In this document: piece after piece, positions 26,475 through 36,509 of the stretch
Layout: every line of letters begins with the position of its first letter
Position numbering within the stretch: position 1 is the first letter of the stretch
Assembly: GCA_021841935.1 (NCBI GenBank)
Contig: JAKCDL010000001.1
Span: 195,679-259,678 of the forward strand
From: Actinomycetes bacterium
GTDB taxonomy: Bacteria; Actinomycetota; Acidimicrobiia; Acidimicrobiales; Acidimicrobiaceae
Direction of reading: 5' to 3'
Length of the DNA stretch: 64,000 bases
Made by a program: the position numbers and the translations under genes
Notes under the pieces: generated by a model
Database searches by the model: none
Seen by the model: the letters and a program-made list of their open reading frames with translations, nothing else
What the model was told of the DNA's origin: nothing

Positions 26475-27705
26475 TATCTTCTTTGCTTCGCCACTCTTCG
26501 TCGACCGTCAAAATACGAATCGGGAAGTCGAGGCGGGTAAATAGTTCTCTTACGCGTTCAAACTTCATTAGTCCCGCTGAAGTTATCAGTACAACGCTGC
26601 CGACACTTCCAAATTGCGAACTGGCGCTCTCTACAATCTCGCCCATCTTGACAGCCACGGAGATATCGAGGCTCAAGGAGACAAACAAAAGGTCCACTCC
26701 TTGGCTGTCGCGTTTCAAAGCAAATGCAAGGGGGTCGCCAGAGTGACCATAGAATCCACTAGTTGGCCTTTTAAGATCGCCAAATGGATCAACGCCCACA
26801 TTGCCAACCCTAAAGTAGTCACCTAGTTGATACTTCTGCGCATCGACCGATACAACATCATGTGGTTCATAGGCGAAGGCTGCGGTTATAGATATTCCAC
26901 CTCGTAGCGCCCTATCCAGCAATGAGCGCGACCACATTGAGGTAAAGATCTCGTAGTACTTTTTATCGCTACGGCAACTCATTAGGCTAACTCTCAAGTT
27001 GGCAAGAAGACTTTCAAGGGATCGTCCTTCGTGTGACAGCTCCAGAAACTCTGCTTCAGCAAAAGAAGTACCCGTTAAGATCTCACCGCCATCTTGGACC
27101 TTAGCATAAGGGACTCCGTCGAATTCAAAGAAGAGATCTCCGAAGCGACTTCTCAATTCCAATTCATACGGCACTGAACTGAGCCCAAGTTCACCAACGA
27201 TAGATTGCCTCCGCGCTAGGGCTTCTTCCGAGCTTGAGAGGATCAAAGGAGAGTTTGCCGGTGAAACCTCCAAAACATCGTCGGTACCCAATAGCTCTAA
27301 AAACGTAGCTTCAATTCCAAATGAGAGAAGCTGCCTCGACAGCGCTCCAGCTAGTAGTGGGCGTCTTTCAATCGGTTTGGCACCGCGACTGCTGACAAGT
27401 GGGGCCGAATTTACCTCCGAGCCAACTTGGTTCTCGACCTCATCAACTGGCTTTGGTCTAGATAGCTTCTTCCCTAGAAAAATACATACAGCTCTATCTG
27501 CACCTGGAGCCTTTGATGAAAGGGCGAGTATCGAGGTGGCATCAAGCTTCCACTTCTCATCGACTACGAGATAGTAGGCATCCTTAGCGGTAGCAAAAAA
27601 ATCTACCCCAGCGGAAGCGGGGTAGATTTCAATCAATATATCGCCCCTCGCTTCTGCAAGTCGACCGACAACTTTTGCCATGAAATCGGGTGGGAGTGAA
27701 ACCAT
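26446..27705 (-). CDS. Conserved-looking protein of unknown function inserted between rpmE and prfA
   Basis: Protein of 419 residues with no recognised family. Long alternating alpha/beta segments, an Arg/Lys-poor acidic composition and the absence of transmembrane helices point to a cytoplasmic protein. A low-complexity stretch near 100-115 separates an N-terminal domain of about 90 residues from the main body, which includes GFYGHSGDPLAF and a final RILTVDEEWRS. It overlaps prfA by 29 bp, so it is co-translated with the release factor. Most actinobacteria have rpmE followed directly by prfA, so this gene is an insertion and could be lineage-specific. No function is suggested beyond its link with translation genes. 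Confidence 0.75.
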   Translation of the reverse strand: MVSLPPDFMAKVVGRLAEARGDILIEIYPASAGVDFFATAKDAYYLVVDEKWKLDATSILALSSKAPGADRAVCIFLGKKLSRPKPVDEVENQVGSEVNSAPLVSSRGAKPIERRPLLAGALSRQLLSFGIEATFLELLGTDDVLEVSPANSPLILSSSEEALARRQSIVGELGLSSVPYELELRSRFGDLFFEFDGVPYAKVQDGGEILTGTSFAEAEFLELSHEGRSLESLLANLRVSLMSCRSDKKYYEIFTSMWSRSLLDRALRGGISITAAFAYEPHDVVSVDAQKYQLGDYFRVGNVGVDPFGDLKRPTSGFYGHSGDPLAFALKRDSQGVDLLFVSLSLDISVAVKMGEIVESASSQFGSVGSVVLITSAGLMKFERVRELFTRLDFPIRILTVDEEWRSKEDIGVVDVGVY

Positions 27706-27753
27706 ACGACGGCCGTTATCTGTCTATAGAAGCGCTGAACTTGATCTTAAAAA

Positions 27754-27969
27754 CTAAGCTGAGGTCGTCTTGCGGACGCCGTAACGACGCTGGAATCTCT
27801 CGACACGACCACCAGTGTCAACTAGCTTTTGCTTGCCAGTGTAAAAAGGGTGGCACTCATTGCAGAGTTCAACGTGAACCGAAGCCTTGGTGGACTTGGT
27901 GGTAAAGGTGTTGCCACATGAGCATACTACCTGTGATAATACATAATTTGGGTGAATTTCCGGTTTCAT
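27754..27969 (-). CDS. rpmE: 50S ribosomal protein L31 (zinc-binding form)
   Basis: Ribosomal protein bL31 of 71 residues starting MKPEIHPNY. Cys16, Cys18, Cys36 and Cys39 form the zinc ribbon of the C+ type, which lets the ribosome act as a zinc store. The ending VERFQRRYG is typical. An open frame continues 17 codons upstream of ATG 27969, but the family start and an AAGG site before this ATG decide for the shorter form. It lies between rho and the unknown gene. Confidence 0.96.
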   Translation of the reverse strand: MKPEIHPNYVLSQVVCSCGNTFTTKSTKASVHVELCNECHPFYTGKQKLVDTGGRVERFQRRYGVRKTTSA

Positions 27970-28070
27970 AGCCTTAAAGAGTATAGTTCGTAACCAATAA
28001 TTTAAAGCAACCATCTCCAAGAGACCAGTTGATTAGCCTCAACGAAGCTGCAGCAAGAAGAGTACCCACT

Positions 28071-30098
28071 CTAGATACCTGGGCTTTTCGCTATCTCTGC
28101 CAAGAAGTCAGCATTCGACTTTGTCGACTTGATCTTGTCGATTAGCAGTTCAAGACCGGGTGCACTTGAACCCTCTTGCGCCAAAGCATTCAAGACTCTC
28201 CGCAGCTTCCAAACTTGATTCAGTTGATCTCGCTGAAAGAGTAACTCTTCGTGTCTAGTTGAGCTAGAGATTACATCAATTGCCGGATAGAGTCGACGCT
28301 CTGCCAGCTTTCGATCGAGGCGAAGCTCCATGTTACCAGTACCCTTGAACTCTTCAAAGATGACTTCATCCATTCGAGATCCGGTCTCAACGAGCGCCGT
28401 TGCAAGGATCGTGAGGGATCCACCCTCTTCTACGTTTCTTGCGGCTCCAAAGAACTTTTTCGGAGGATAGATCGCACCTGAGTCGACACCACCTGACATG
28501 ATACGCCCCGTTGCAGGTAACGCTAGGTTATAGGCACGTGTCAATCGAGTGATACCGTCGAGCATGATAACTACGTCGCGGCCAACCTCAACCATCCTCT
28601 TAGCCTTCTCGATAGCCAACTCAACGACAGCAACGTGCTCTTCACTTGGTCGATCGAAGGTAGATGCGACGACTTCACCACGCACCGAACGACGTATGTC
28701 AGTAACTTCCTCTGGTCGCTCATCCACAAGGAGGACCATCAGATAAACCTCTGGGTTGTTGGCCTCAATACAGTGAGCTATATCTTTCAGGATCGTTGTC
28801 TTTCCGGCCTTGGGTGGCGATACAATTAGACCTCGCTGCCCTTTGCCAATTGGGGAAACTAGATCGATGATACGAGCAGTGGTATTCGCTTGATCATTGC
28901 GCGACTCCAGTTGAAGCTTTTCATCGGGAAAGAGCGGTGTAAGTTCATCAAACTTGGGACGTAGTCTCGCAGCCTCTGGATCTAGGGAGTTGATTCGATC
29001 GACCCTAACAACAGCGGCATACTTTTCAGAACCCATAGCACTACGGGCTCCACCTTCTACGATATCACCCTTGCGAAGTTGAAACTTTCTGACCAAGTTG
29101 GCCGATACATAGACGTCTTTGGGCGAGGGAAGAAAGCCGTTGGCTCTGATAAATCCAAATCCTTCATCCCTAAGGTCGAAGAGGCCACCAAAGTCAATCA
29201 GCTCAGCATTTGCAATCTCAGCCTGGCGACTATCGGACTGTCCGTCACGGGAGTCGCGTCGACCGTCACGTTGATTCCGTCGCTTATCGCGTCGGCGTGA
29301 GTTTTGATCCCCGCCATCTCGATCGCTATCCTGGCGTGAATCGACTCGCTCTCCACCTTGACTTTGCCCTTCACGACGCGGTTCGCTCGGCGCATCAGCT
29401 ACGGCTGCACTTCGATCACGAGGAGCTACTCTTGGCTCCTCGCTCTGTGCGCCCCTTGGTGCTTGGCTCTGATTTGACCCTACTTCGACGACAATTGGAG
29501 GAAGAATCGCAACAGGCTCGAATTTAACTTGCGAAACTTCACCATTCCAGACCGGTGCCGTCTCGGGATTTTCCTCTTCGCGCTGAACTTGTCGCTTCGA
29601 CCGAATGAGACGCTTCTCATTACGTGAGTCTTCGCCTTGAGGGGCAACGGTCGTAGTAGGTGCCTCGCCATTCAATGGAGCAGCGTCATGGTCTGTTGAA
29701 GCTGCTGGTTGAGCCTCTGTAGCCACCGAAAAGAGAGGAAGCTCGTCGGCACGTTCGCTCTCGGCCGTAGAACCACTTACCTTTCTTCGTCTACCACCAC
29801 GAGATCGAGACTCTTGCTCGCCTTGTACATTTTCCGACTTCGTCGCTACTGAATCGTTCTTGACTACCTCAGTGCGATCTGGAGAAGAGTGGGCCGCCTC
29901 CATTCGCCCACTAGCTGCCGCTGATTCACTAGTCGATGAGCTTTGTGAGGCATCGAACTTGCCAACGATTAAGTCGACCAAGTCGGCCTTGCGGGGCCTA
30001 GTGGGAAGTGGAATTCCGAGGGAGTTCAGTATAAGGATAAGTTCATCGTTGCGCTTCTTTTCGAGAAGACTTCTATCTGTATTTGCAACAGTGGCCAA
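28071..30098 (-). CDS. rho: Transcription termination factor Rho, with long N-terminal insertion
   Basis: Hexameric RNA helicase of 675 residues that ends transcription at Rho-dependent sites. It has an N-terminal helix bundle (about 8-50), then roughly 230 residues of low-complexity charged sequence ending in Arg/Asp/Gln-rich repeats. An RNA-binding OB fold with GFGFIRANG follows, then the ATPase with Walker A PPKAGKT, Walker [12 protein letters not shown] and Q/R loop regions. The insertion is typical of high-GC actinobacteria such as Mycobacterium and Micrococcus; E. coli Rho has 419 residues. About 500 bp without a gene precede it, room for a long leader. Confidence 0.96.
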   Translation of the reverse strand: MATVANTDRSLLEKKRNDELILILNSLGIPLPTRPRKADLVDLIVGKFDASQSSSTSESAAASGRMEAAHSSPDRTEVVKNDSVATKSENVQGEQESRSRGGRRRKVSGSTAESERADELPLFSVATEAQPAASTDHDAAPLNGEAPTTTVAPQGEDSRNEKRLIRSKRQVQREEENPETAPVWNGEVSQVKFEPVAILPPIVVEVGSNQSQAPRGAQSEEPRVAPRDRSAAVADAPSEPRREGQSQGGERVDSRQDSDRDGGDQNSRRRDKRRNQRDGRRDSRDGQSDSRQAEIANAELIDFGGLFDLRDEGFGFIRANGFLPSPKDVYVSANLVRKFQLRKGDIVEGGARSAMGSEKYAAVVRVDRINSLDPEAARLRPKFDELTPLFPDEKLQLESRNDQANTTARIIDLVSPIGKGQRGLIVSPPKAGKTTILKDIAHCIEANNPEVYLMVLLVDERPEEVTDIRRSVRGEVVASTFDRPSEEHVAVVELAIEKAKRMVEVGRDVVIMLDGITRLTRAYNLALPATGRIMSGGVDSGAIYPPKKFFGAARNVEEGGSLTILATALVETGSRMDEVIFEEFKGTGNMELRLDRKLAERRLYPAIDVISSSTRHEELLFQRDQLNQVWKLRRVLNALAQEGSSAPGLELLIDKIKSTKSNADFLAEIAKSPGI

Positions 30099-30604
30099 TT
30101 AGTGGACCTCTACTTCGTATTTTACGCCGCGTGTATCGCAAAAATTCATACCATTAGTCAGATTCACGGCTGTGGCTTGCTTTAGAAAACTATTTTCAGG
30201 CATTCAACGGGTGAGTTTTCGAGAGAGGGTATTTCTCAGTTTCATCCTTGCGGACAATCTTCTCCCGAGTGGAAGAATCCTGTAACTATGAATATAACAG
30301 CGTTTCGGAGAAAAACCACATCTCGCGAAATTATTTTGGCTTCACAATGCAATTACCGCACATTAGATGCTTTAAATCTACTTAGCTCAATGCAGTATAG
30401 GATTTAATCCACTTCGTCTTGGGGACTATCAAGATTAATCAAGGCGATATCTATCCCATAAAAGCTCGCCAAAGCGGGCTTCGATCCCTTCTAATACGAA
30501 CCGTATTACTTATAATTTTGGGGTTATTTGAAAAAAATTTTCCATAATTAAACCATCTTCAGACGCTCTGTACCAGGCTTTAACTTCGTCGATGGTCGCG
30601 CTGT
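30099..30604. other. Gap where thrB is usually found; rho leader region
   Basis: About 0.5 kb between thrC and rho, on the same strand as both. In many actinobacteria this place holds thrB; no frame here resembles homoserine kinase. The region is AT-rich and must carry the rho promoter. A short TAATACG/CGTATTA palindrome at 30492-30508 lies in it without a proper T-tract for the minus strand. Confidence 0.5.
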
Positions 30605-31675
30605 CTATATCCCTACAGACTCTGAAATTGCCTCTATAGTAGCCTCTATTGCGGTAGGAACTTCAATCTGTGAGATAGCGGTATCTGGGTCTTTCAATCC
30701 GTGGCCCGTAAGTACACACACAACCGTTGATCCAGGACTTACCTTAGTCTTTAGAAGTCCAGCAACCGACGCTGCAGAGGCTGGTTCACAGAAGACCGAC
30801 TCACGCTGAGCGAGGAGGCGGTAAGCAGCCAATATCTCGTCGTCCGTAGCAGATGTTATTGATCCACCAGAGCTATCGCGAGCCTCCAGGGCACTCTCCC
30901 ACGAGGCTGGCTTTCCGATACGAATTGCGGTGGCGATGGTATCTGGCGCCTCTACTGGATGGCCTAGCACGATTGGAGCAGCTCCAGCAGCCTGAACGCC
31001 ACACATCACTGGGAGAGAGTCGCTCAGTCCAGCTTTGTAGTACTCGTCATATCCCCGCCAATAGGCAGTAATGTTTCCAGCGTTGCCAACAGGAATGAAG
31101 TGGTAGTCGGGAGCGAAGCCAAGTTGGTCGACTACTTCAAAGGCTCCCGTCTTTTGACCTTCGATACGATATGGGTTAATTGAATTTACAACCGTTATGG
31201 GCTTAGCCTCACCTAGCTCGCGAACGATCTCGAGTGCTCTGTCAAAGTTGCCCTTGATTTGCACGACTTTCGCACCATAGATAAGTGCTTGCGCTAGTTT
31301 GCCCAAAGCTATGTATCCAGCGGGGATTAGGACCAAGCAGCTCATCCCAGCCTTAGCTGCATATGCCGCTGCCGCCGCCGAGGTATTTCCTGTCGATGCA
31401 CATACGACGGCCTTTGACCCCTCTTCGAGGGCCTTGGTGATCGCCATAGTCATGCCGCGATCCTTGAAAGATCCTGTTGGATTCGCACCCTCGTACTTTA
31501 AGTAGACATTTGCGCCAGTTACTTCGGAGAGATATGGTGCCGGGATCAATGGAGTTCGCCCCTCTTGAAGAGTAACTACCTTCGAGCCATCGGTATATGG
31601 AAGAAAATCCTTATACTCAAGGATCAAACCACGCCAATTCAGTCGCTCACCTAAGCTACTCATACCAGCCACCAT
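30605..31675 (-). CDS. thrC: Threonine synthase
   Basis: PLP enzyme of 356 residues that converts O-phosphohomoserine to threonine. The PLP lysine lies in [11 protein letters not shown], the phosphate-binding loop in [16 protein letters not shown], and the GNAGN loop of the short actinobacterial threonine synthases is present. It lies 40 bp after hom in the lysA-hom-thrC operon. It needs homoserine kinase for its substrate, and that gene is not in this cluster. Confidence 0.95.
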   Translation of the reverse strand: MVAGMSSLGERLNWRGLILEYKDFLPYTDGSKVVTLQEGRTPLIPAPYLSEVTGANVYLKYEGANPTGSFKDRGMTMAITKALEEGSKAVVCASTGNTSAAAAAYAAKAGMSCLVLIPAGYIALGKLAQALIYGAKVVQIKGNFDRALEIVRELGEAKPITVVNSINPYRIEGQKTGAFEVVDQLGFAPDYHFIPVGNAGNITAYWRGYDEYYKAGLSDSLPVMCGVQAAGAAPIVLGHPVEAPDTIATAIRIGKPASWESALEARDSSGGSITSATDDEILAAYRLLAQRESVFCEPASAASVAGLLKTKVSPGSTVVCVLTGHGLKDPDTAISQIEVPTAIEATIEAISESVGI

Positions 31676-31715
31676 CTCTAATTGCTCCTACTTGGCACTA
31701 CTAAAAATCAGATCT

Positions 31716-33005
31716 TCAGGCGTCAAAGACTCGAATGAATCCAGCAACACGCTTTACTGTCTCCAACTCTTCTAGCTCTTCTAAGGTACTATGCAATGCT
31801 GCTTCAGGGGCGGTATGGGTAATGAATACGAGGCGTGCTTCGTCGCCCTTGCCCTCCTGCTCCATCGAATAGATCGAGACGAGGTTGCGACCAAATATTG
31901 ATGCCACTTGAGCCAAAACCCCTGGGCGATCTTCGACGTCGAGTGCGACGTAAAAACTATTCGATGTAGTGGCGATGTCGACGATCGCGGCGGAGTCCCT
32001 ACTCAACTGACGTTCAGTCACCCCGTAAGATAAGTTATGTGCGGCGTCGATAATATCACCTAAGACAGCGCTTGCCGTTGGTGATCCACCTGCGCCACGG
32101 CCATAGAACATCAACTCTCCCACGGCATCACCGGTCACGAAAACTGCATTGAATGAGTCTCTGACTAGAGCCAAGGGGTGACTTGCAGGGACCAGACTCG
32201 GGTGGACGCGCACCGATATCGTCTCAGATCCGCCCGCATTTTCGTCGAGTTCGCATATAGCAAGGAGCTTAATCTCAAAGCCATGACGCTTGGCGAAAGC
32301 TATATCGTCACTCGTAATCTTTGTGATACCCTCGCGGTAGACATCCTCAAACCGAACCAATTTGCCAAAGGCGACGGTCGCTAAAATTGCAGCTTTAGCA
32401 CGTGCATCGTCACCTTCAACGTCGGCCGTAGGATCTGCCTCGGCGTATCCAAGGTCGGTAGCGATTCGTAGAGCCTCCGCATAGGACGCGCCGCTATCTG
32501 ACATCGACGAGAGGATGAAGTTCGTAGTTCCATTTACGATTCCAGCTATCCTGCGGACCCTCTCACCAGCTAGAGATACCCTAAGTGACCGGATCAATGG
32601 AATTCCGCCAGCAACTGCCGCTTCAAAGAAGATGTCTTTACGCGAATCATCTGCCAACTTGGTCAATTCGGCACCGGCCACGGCCAAAAGCGCCTTATTT
32701 GCAGTAACCACTGACTTCCCAGCTGAAATGGCACTTTCAATTAAGTGGCGAGCTGGATCGATACCACCCATAACTTCAACGACGATATCAATATCGGGGT
32801 CGTTGACAACTTCATTAGGGTCGTCGGTAAGGATACTACGATCCACCCATTCACCCCTATCGCGCGTTAGATCACGAACAGCAATTCGGCAAACTTGCAA
32901 CTCTTCACCGGTTTGAGCCTTGATCTGGTGGCCACCGGCCGATATTAGTCGCACCAATTCGCTTCCGACATTGCCACAACCTAGAAGGCCGATACGAACT
33001 GAAAT
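31716..33005 (-). CDS. hom: Homoserine dehydrogenase, apparent ATT start
   Basis: NAD(P)-dependent reduction of aspartate semialdehyde to homoserine. The dinucleotide-binding motif VRIGLLGCGNVGSE is encoded upstream of the first conventional start (TTG 32957), so that start would delete it. The frame is open only back to a TAG at 33006-33008. The sole position that keeps the motif is ATT at 33003-33005, which would give 429 residues, a normal length. A GGTGA ribosome site (33011-33015) lies 5 nt before this ATT. The catalytic domain (NGTTNFIL, GYAEADPTADVEGDDARAK) and the C-terminal ACT domain (DVEDRPGVLAQVASIFG) look intact. Alternatives are a nonsense change after a GTG at 33012-33014, or a sequence error. 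Confidence 0.9.
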   Translation of the reverse strand: MSVRIGLLGCGNVGSELVRLISAGGHQIKAQTGEELQVCRIAVRDLTRDRGEWVDRSILTDDPNEVVNDPDIDIVVEVMGGIDPARHLIESAISAGKSVVTANKALLAVAGAELTKLADDSRKDIFFEAAVAGGIPLIRSLRVSLAGERVRRIAGIVNGTTNFILSSMSDSGASYAEALRIATDLGYAEADPTADVEGDDARAKAAILATVAFGKLVRFEDVYREGITKITSDDIAFAKRHGFEIKLLAICELDENAGGSETISVRVHPSLVPASHPLALVRDSFNAVFVTGDAVGELMFYGRGAGGSPTASAVLGDIIDAAHNLSYGVTERQLSRDSAAIVDIATTSNSFYVALDVEDRPGVLAQVASIFGRNLVSIYSMEQEGKGDEARLVFITHTAPEAALHSTLEELEELETVKRVAGFIRVFDA

Positions 33006-33015
33006 CTAACTCACC
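33003..33015 (-). promoter_or_regulatory. Ribosome-binding site and ATT start of hom
   Basis: Read on the minus strand: GGTGA (33015-33011), a 5-nt spacer containing TAG, and ATT (33005-33003). GGTGA can pair with the 16S 3' end. A GTG-AGT-TAG mini-frame (33014-33006) overlaps it in the same phase. Confidence 0.5.
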
Positions 33016-33155
33016 GCCTAAAACGTGACACTATCTGAGTGAAGAGCACAAAGCACGCAAAACTCGTAAGTGTTAATTACTAACTTACATCGTATCGTCT
33101 GAGCCACAAAAGACATTTAAACAACGACCATTCATTGCTTTTAGGTGTCCTTTGG

Positions 33156-34436
33156 CTAATCAAAATTTTCTAGACGCAATAGATCATCGTAGGTCTCGCC
33201 TCGAATGGCGAGACGGTGACCGTTGGAATTTACAAATACAACCGGGGGTCTTGGAACTCTGTTGTAATTTGAGGCCATTGAATAACCATATGCCCCAGTA
33301 ACCGGTGTCGCTATAACGTCACCGACTGACGTACTACCAGGCAGATAGGCATCCTTTATAATTACATCGCCGCTCTCGCAGTGCTTGCCCACAATTCGAA
33401 AGTTTCTATCGCGATCCGCCCCTAAATCTCGAGGCAGAAATGCTTCATATCCAGAGTCGTAGATCACTGGACGAGGATTATCGCTCATTCCGCCATCTAC
33501 AGCTAGATAGGTACGGATACCTTCAATCTCTTTCAATGTCCCAACGGTATAAAAGGTCAACGCCGAAGAGGCAACGATAGCTCTACCTGGCTCCACTATT
33601 ACCTGGTATGAGTAGTCGAGATTGAGCTCGTCGATCGATTTCGTAAGAGTTCGAGCCCATCTCTCAAAGTCACCACTCTCCTCGTCGTTGAGATAGGCGA
33701 CCCCAATTCCACCACCCAAATTAATGACTTCAGGGCGATAGGTACGAAGAAGCAGAGCGAGCGCTTCGACCTCTTTGCGATACGACTCAAGTAAAAAGAT
33801 CTGCGACCCGATATGGGCATGAATACCGGCAAATTCCAAATTAGCGTCGTCGATTACAGCCTCAATTGCCGCCTTTGCGGCCCCGCTTGCGACCGAAAAT
33901 CCAAATTTTGAATCCTCTTGTCCAGTCATTATGTACTCGTGTGTATGAGCCTCTACCCCAGGGGTGACGCGCACCAAGAGTCGCGGTAGCGCACCTTGAA
34001 CCTTTGCAATCTCGGAGAGTCTAGAGATCTCGTCGAATGAGTCGACGACAATCAAACCTACGCCATAGGTAAGAGCGTCAGTTAATTCAACGCTGGACTT
34101 GTTATTACCGTGAAAGATCAGTCGACTTCCAGGAAACTTTGCCGCCTTCGCAACTGCTAACTCTCCTCCAGATGCCACATCTAGAAGAATGTCGTACTGC
34201 ATCAGGATCTTTAATAGCGCCACCGAAAGAAAGGCCTTCGATGCATAAGCTACCCTCCAGTTGGCAGCTGCGATCAATCGCCTGACCTTATCCTCGATGT
34301 CGTCGGTGTCATAGACAAACAGCGGTGTACCGTATACTTCGACAAACTCTTCAAAGTCAACGTTGTGAAGTTTCAACCTTCCTTCGTCGTCACTTGAGGC
34401 TCCCAATGGTAGAAGGTGGCGGCTTAGTTGATTCAA
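33156..34436 (-). CDS. lysA: Diaminopimelate decarboxylase
   Basis: PLP enzyme of 426 residues catalysing the last step of lysine synthesis from meso-diaminopimelate. The PLP lysine is in VAYASKAF, GIHAHIGSQI and NLGGGIGV follow, and GKHCESGDVI is the active-site loop contributed to the partner subunit. The start is TTG at 34436, supported by GAGG six bases upstream and by the usual 40-residue lead-in to GTPLFVYD. It follows argS by 40 bp. Confidence 0.95.
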   Translation of the reverse strand: MNQLSRHLLPLGASSDDEGRLKLHNVDFEEFVEVYGTPLFVYDTDDIEDKVRRLIAAANWRVAYASKAFLSVALLKILMQYDILLDVASGGELAVAKAAKFPGSRLIFHGNNKSSVELTDALTYGVGLIVVDSFDEISRLSEIAKVQGALPRLLVRVTPGVEAHTHEYIMTGQEDSKFGFSVASGAAKAAIEAVIDDANLEFAGIHAHIGSQIFLLESYRKEVEALALLLRTYRPEVINLGGGIGVAYLNDEESGDFERWARTLTKSIDELNLDYSYQVIVEPGRAIVASSALTFYTVGTLKEIEGIRTYLAVDGGMSDNPRPVIYDSGYEAFLPRDLGADRDRNFRIVGKHCESGDVIIKDAYLPGSTSVGDVIATPVTGAYGYSMASNYNRVPRPPVVFVNSNGHRLAIRGETYDDLLRLENFD

Positions 34437-34476
34437 AGTAGACCTCGATCAATCTCAATAAAGTCCATAGGCATAG

Positions 34477-36090
34477 CTACATCTGCTCCGGAGCAGTAAC
34501 ACCAACTAGCGCCAAGCCGACTCGAAGCGCCACTTGACAACTTCGTACTAACAAGATACGAACAGCCGCGATCTCGCTGGTGGCGCCGAGAATCGAGCAA
34601 TCGTGGTAGAAGCCGTGAAAGGCTGAAGCAAACTCCTTGAGCCAACCCACAATCTTGTATGGAGCCCTCTCCCTCGCTGCAAATTCGATAGTCTCATCGA
34701 GGCGAGCCATGACCTTCAATAGCTCGATCTCCCGTGGATGCTCTAAGAGTCCGAGATCTACCTTTTCCAGTGATGGGTCATCGATGCCTCGTTCAATGCG
34801 CATTCGTTCGACAGCTGCCATTCGAGCGTGTGCGTATTGAATGTAGTAGACTGGATTATCCATAGACTTCGAGCGAACCGACTCGAGATCCACCGTCGTA
34901 GCTCGATCTATAGAGGTCGACAGCGACAGCAACCTCATAGCACTCGATCCAATCTCGTCGGTCACTTCACCTAAATCGACTACATTACCCTTGCGCTTTG
35001 AAAACTTAACGACCTCATCATCCCTAACTAGCGATACCATCTGTCCAAGGAGTATCTCTAAGCGCTCGCTAGCTACACCAAGTGCCACCATTGCGCCCTT
35101 CAGCGACGGCACCTGCCCCTGATGATCAGCTCCAAATATGTCAATGGCATAGTCGAAACCACGCATAACTAACTTGTTGTAGTGATATGCGATATCGCCT
35201 GCCAAGTAGGTGAAGTCGCCATTTTCTTTAGTAAGGTAGCGATCCCTGGTATCTCCAAAGTCAGTTGCGCGGAAGACCTTCTTGCCATCGATGATATCGA
35301 TGACACCCGCACCCTCCATAACGGAGATTACCTCAGCCACAAGGCCCGACTCTTCGATCGATGCTTGGCTATACCAGTTATCGAATTCAATCTCTAGTTT
35401 GGAGAGACTATCTTTGATGAAGACCAAAATCCTCTCAGCTGCCCAACGACCCGCCTCAGTGACGTCATCACTGCCATCGTAGGACTTAGCCAAATCAGCT
35501 ACGTATGCACCAGAGTATCCCCCTTCAGGGACATCTTCACCCTTTCTTAGGGCCACGATCGAACTACCAAGAGCTCGAATTTGACCACCGGTGTCGTTTA
35601 CGTAGTATTCAGTAGAAACGTGGTAGTTGACAAATCGAAGTAGTCTCCCGAGGGAATCTCCATAGGATGCCCACCAACCATTTCCTAGGTGAAGAGGACC
35701 GGTAGGATTGGCAGAGACGAATTCAAGAAGCAGCTTCGCCCCTTTGCCAACGTCAACTCTTCCATAACCCTCTTCTCCAAGGTTGATCGCTAGGCGAACT
35801 TCATCGTGAAGCCACTTACGGTTGAGCTTGAAATTTATAAATCCAGGACCTGCTACCGAGATTGACTCTATATTCAAATCTTTCGCACCCTCAATCTCTT
35901 TGACGAGTGTGTCGGCAAAGGCACGAGGATTCATCGAAGCCGCTTTGGCGCCAATTAGGGCAGCATTAGTTGCAAAGTCACCGAACTCTGGACGTGCTGG
36001 TTCGGTTATATCGAAGCTGAGGTCCAAATAACCGAGTCTTTCGGCTGCGCTACTCACTACCGAGTGTAAGTGCCTCTTAATCTCCAACAC
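34477..36090 (-). CDS. argS: Arginyl-tRNA synthetase
   Basis: Class I synthetase of 537 residues that charges tRNA-Arg. An N-terminal Add1 domain (about 1-105) leads to the HIGH-like PTGPLHLGNGWW, and the KMSKS counterpart is VKFSKRKGN. A C-terminal helical anticodon-binding domain with YYIQYAHAR ends the protein. It heads the minus-strand block argS-lysA-hom-thrC. A tRNA-Arg gene lies divergently 130 bp upstream. Confidence 0.96.
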   Translation of the reverse strand: MLEIKRHLHSVVSSAAERLGYLDLSFDITEPARPEFGDFATNAALIGAKAASMNPRAFADTLVKEIEGAKDLNIESISVAGPGFINFKLNRKWLHDEVRLAINLGEEGYGRVDVGKGAKLLLEFVSANPTGPLHLGNGWWASYGDSLGRLLRFVNYHVSTEYYVNDTGGQIRALGSSIVALRKGEDVPEGGYSGAYVADLAKSYDGSDDVTEAGRWAAERILVFIKDSLSKLEIEFDNWYSQASIEESGLVAEVISVMEGAGVIDIIDGKKVFRATDFGDTRDRYLTKENGDFTYLAGDIAYHYNKLVMRGFDYAIDIFGADHQGQVPSLKGAMVALGVASERLEILLGQMVSLVRDDEVVKFSKRKGNVVDLGEVTDEIGSSAMRLLSLSTSIDRATTVDLESVRSKSMDNPVYYIQYAHARMAAVERMRIERGIDDPSLEKVDLGLLEHPREIELLKVMARLDETIEFAARERAPYKIVGWLKEFASAFHGFYHDCSILGATSEIAAVRILLVRSCQVALRVGLALVGVTAPEQM

Positions 36091-36222
36091 CGTCTATGTT
36101 CCTTTCGCCCAATCTCTACATCCTAATTGAATTTTTTCACTCCAACTTTTTCATGACTTCGCGCCCACTTCGAAAAAAGGTACTTATTCAAGGAGGTAGC
36201 GAAACTAGATTGTATGTCGTAC

Positions 36223-36294
<72 letters not shown>

Positions 36295-36374
36295 CGTAAT
36301 CCAGCTCCACTTCGAACCACGGCAACAATAACTTCCAGGAACTCCAATTTGCATCTTGGCGCCTTGGTTTGAAT

Positions 36375-36402
36375 AGAGCCAAAGGACGATACCTTTGGCT
36401 CT
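36375..36402 (+). terminator. Perfect 11-bp hairpin after tRNA-Arg
   Basis: AGAGCCAAAGG (36375-36385) and CCTTTGGCTCT (36392-36402) pair around a 6-nt loop, 80 bp after tRNA-Arg and before murE. It is a likely transcript end for the tRNA, although no T-run follows. Confidence 0.5.
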
Positions 36403-36509
36403 GTGAATTCCGATTCGATTTCACAGAGCATTGACATTATTTTCAGGAAACGTTAAATACCAGCGATAGGCTTAAGGATAAGTTTTGTCTAGAGGACGTC
36501 ATTAGAAAA

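Noticed and set aside
30492-30508. TAATACG/CGTATTA palindrome as a thrC terminator
   Set aside because: On the minus strand no U-tract follows, and it lies about 100 bp from the thrC stop.
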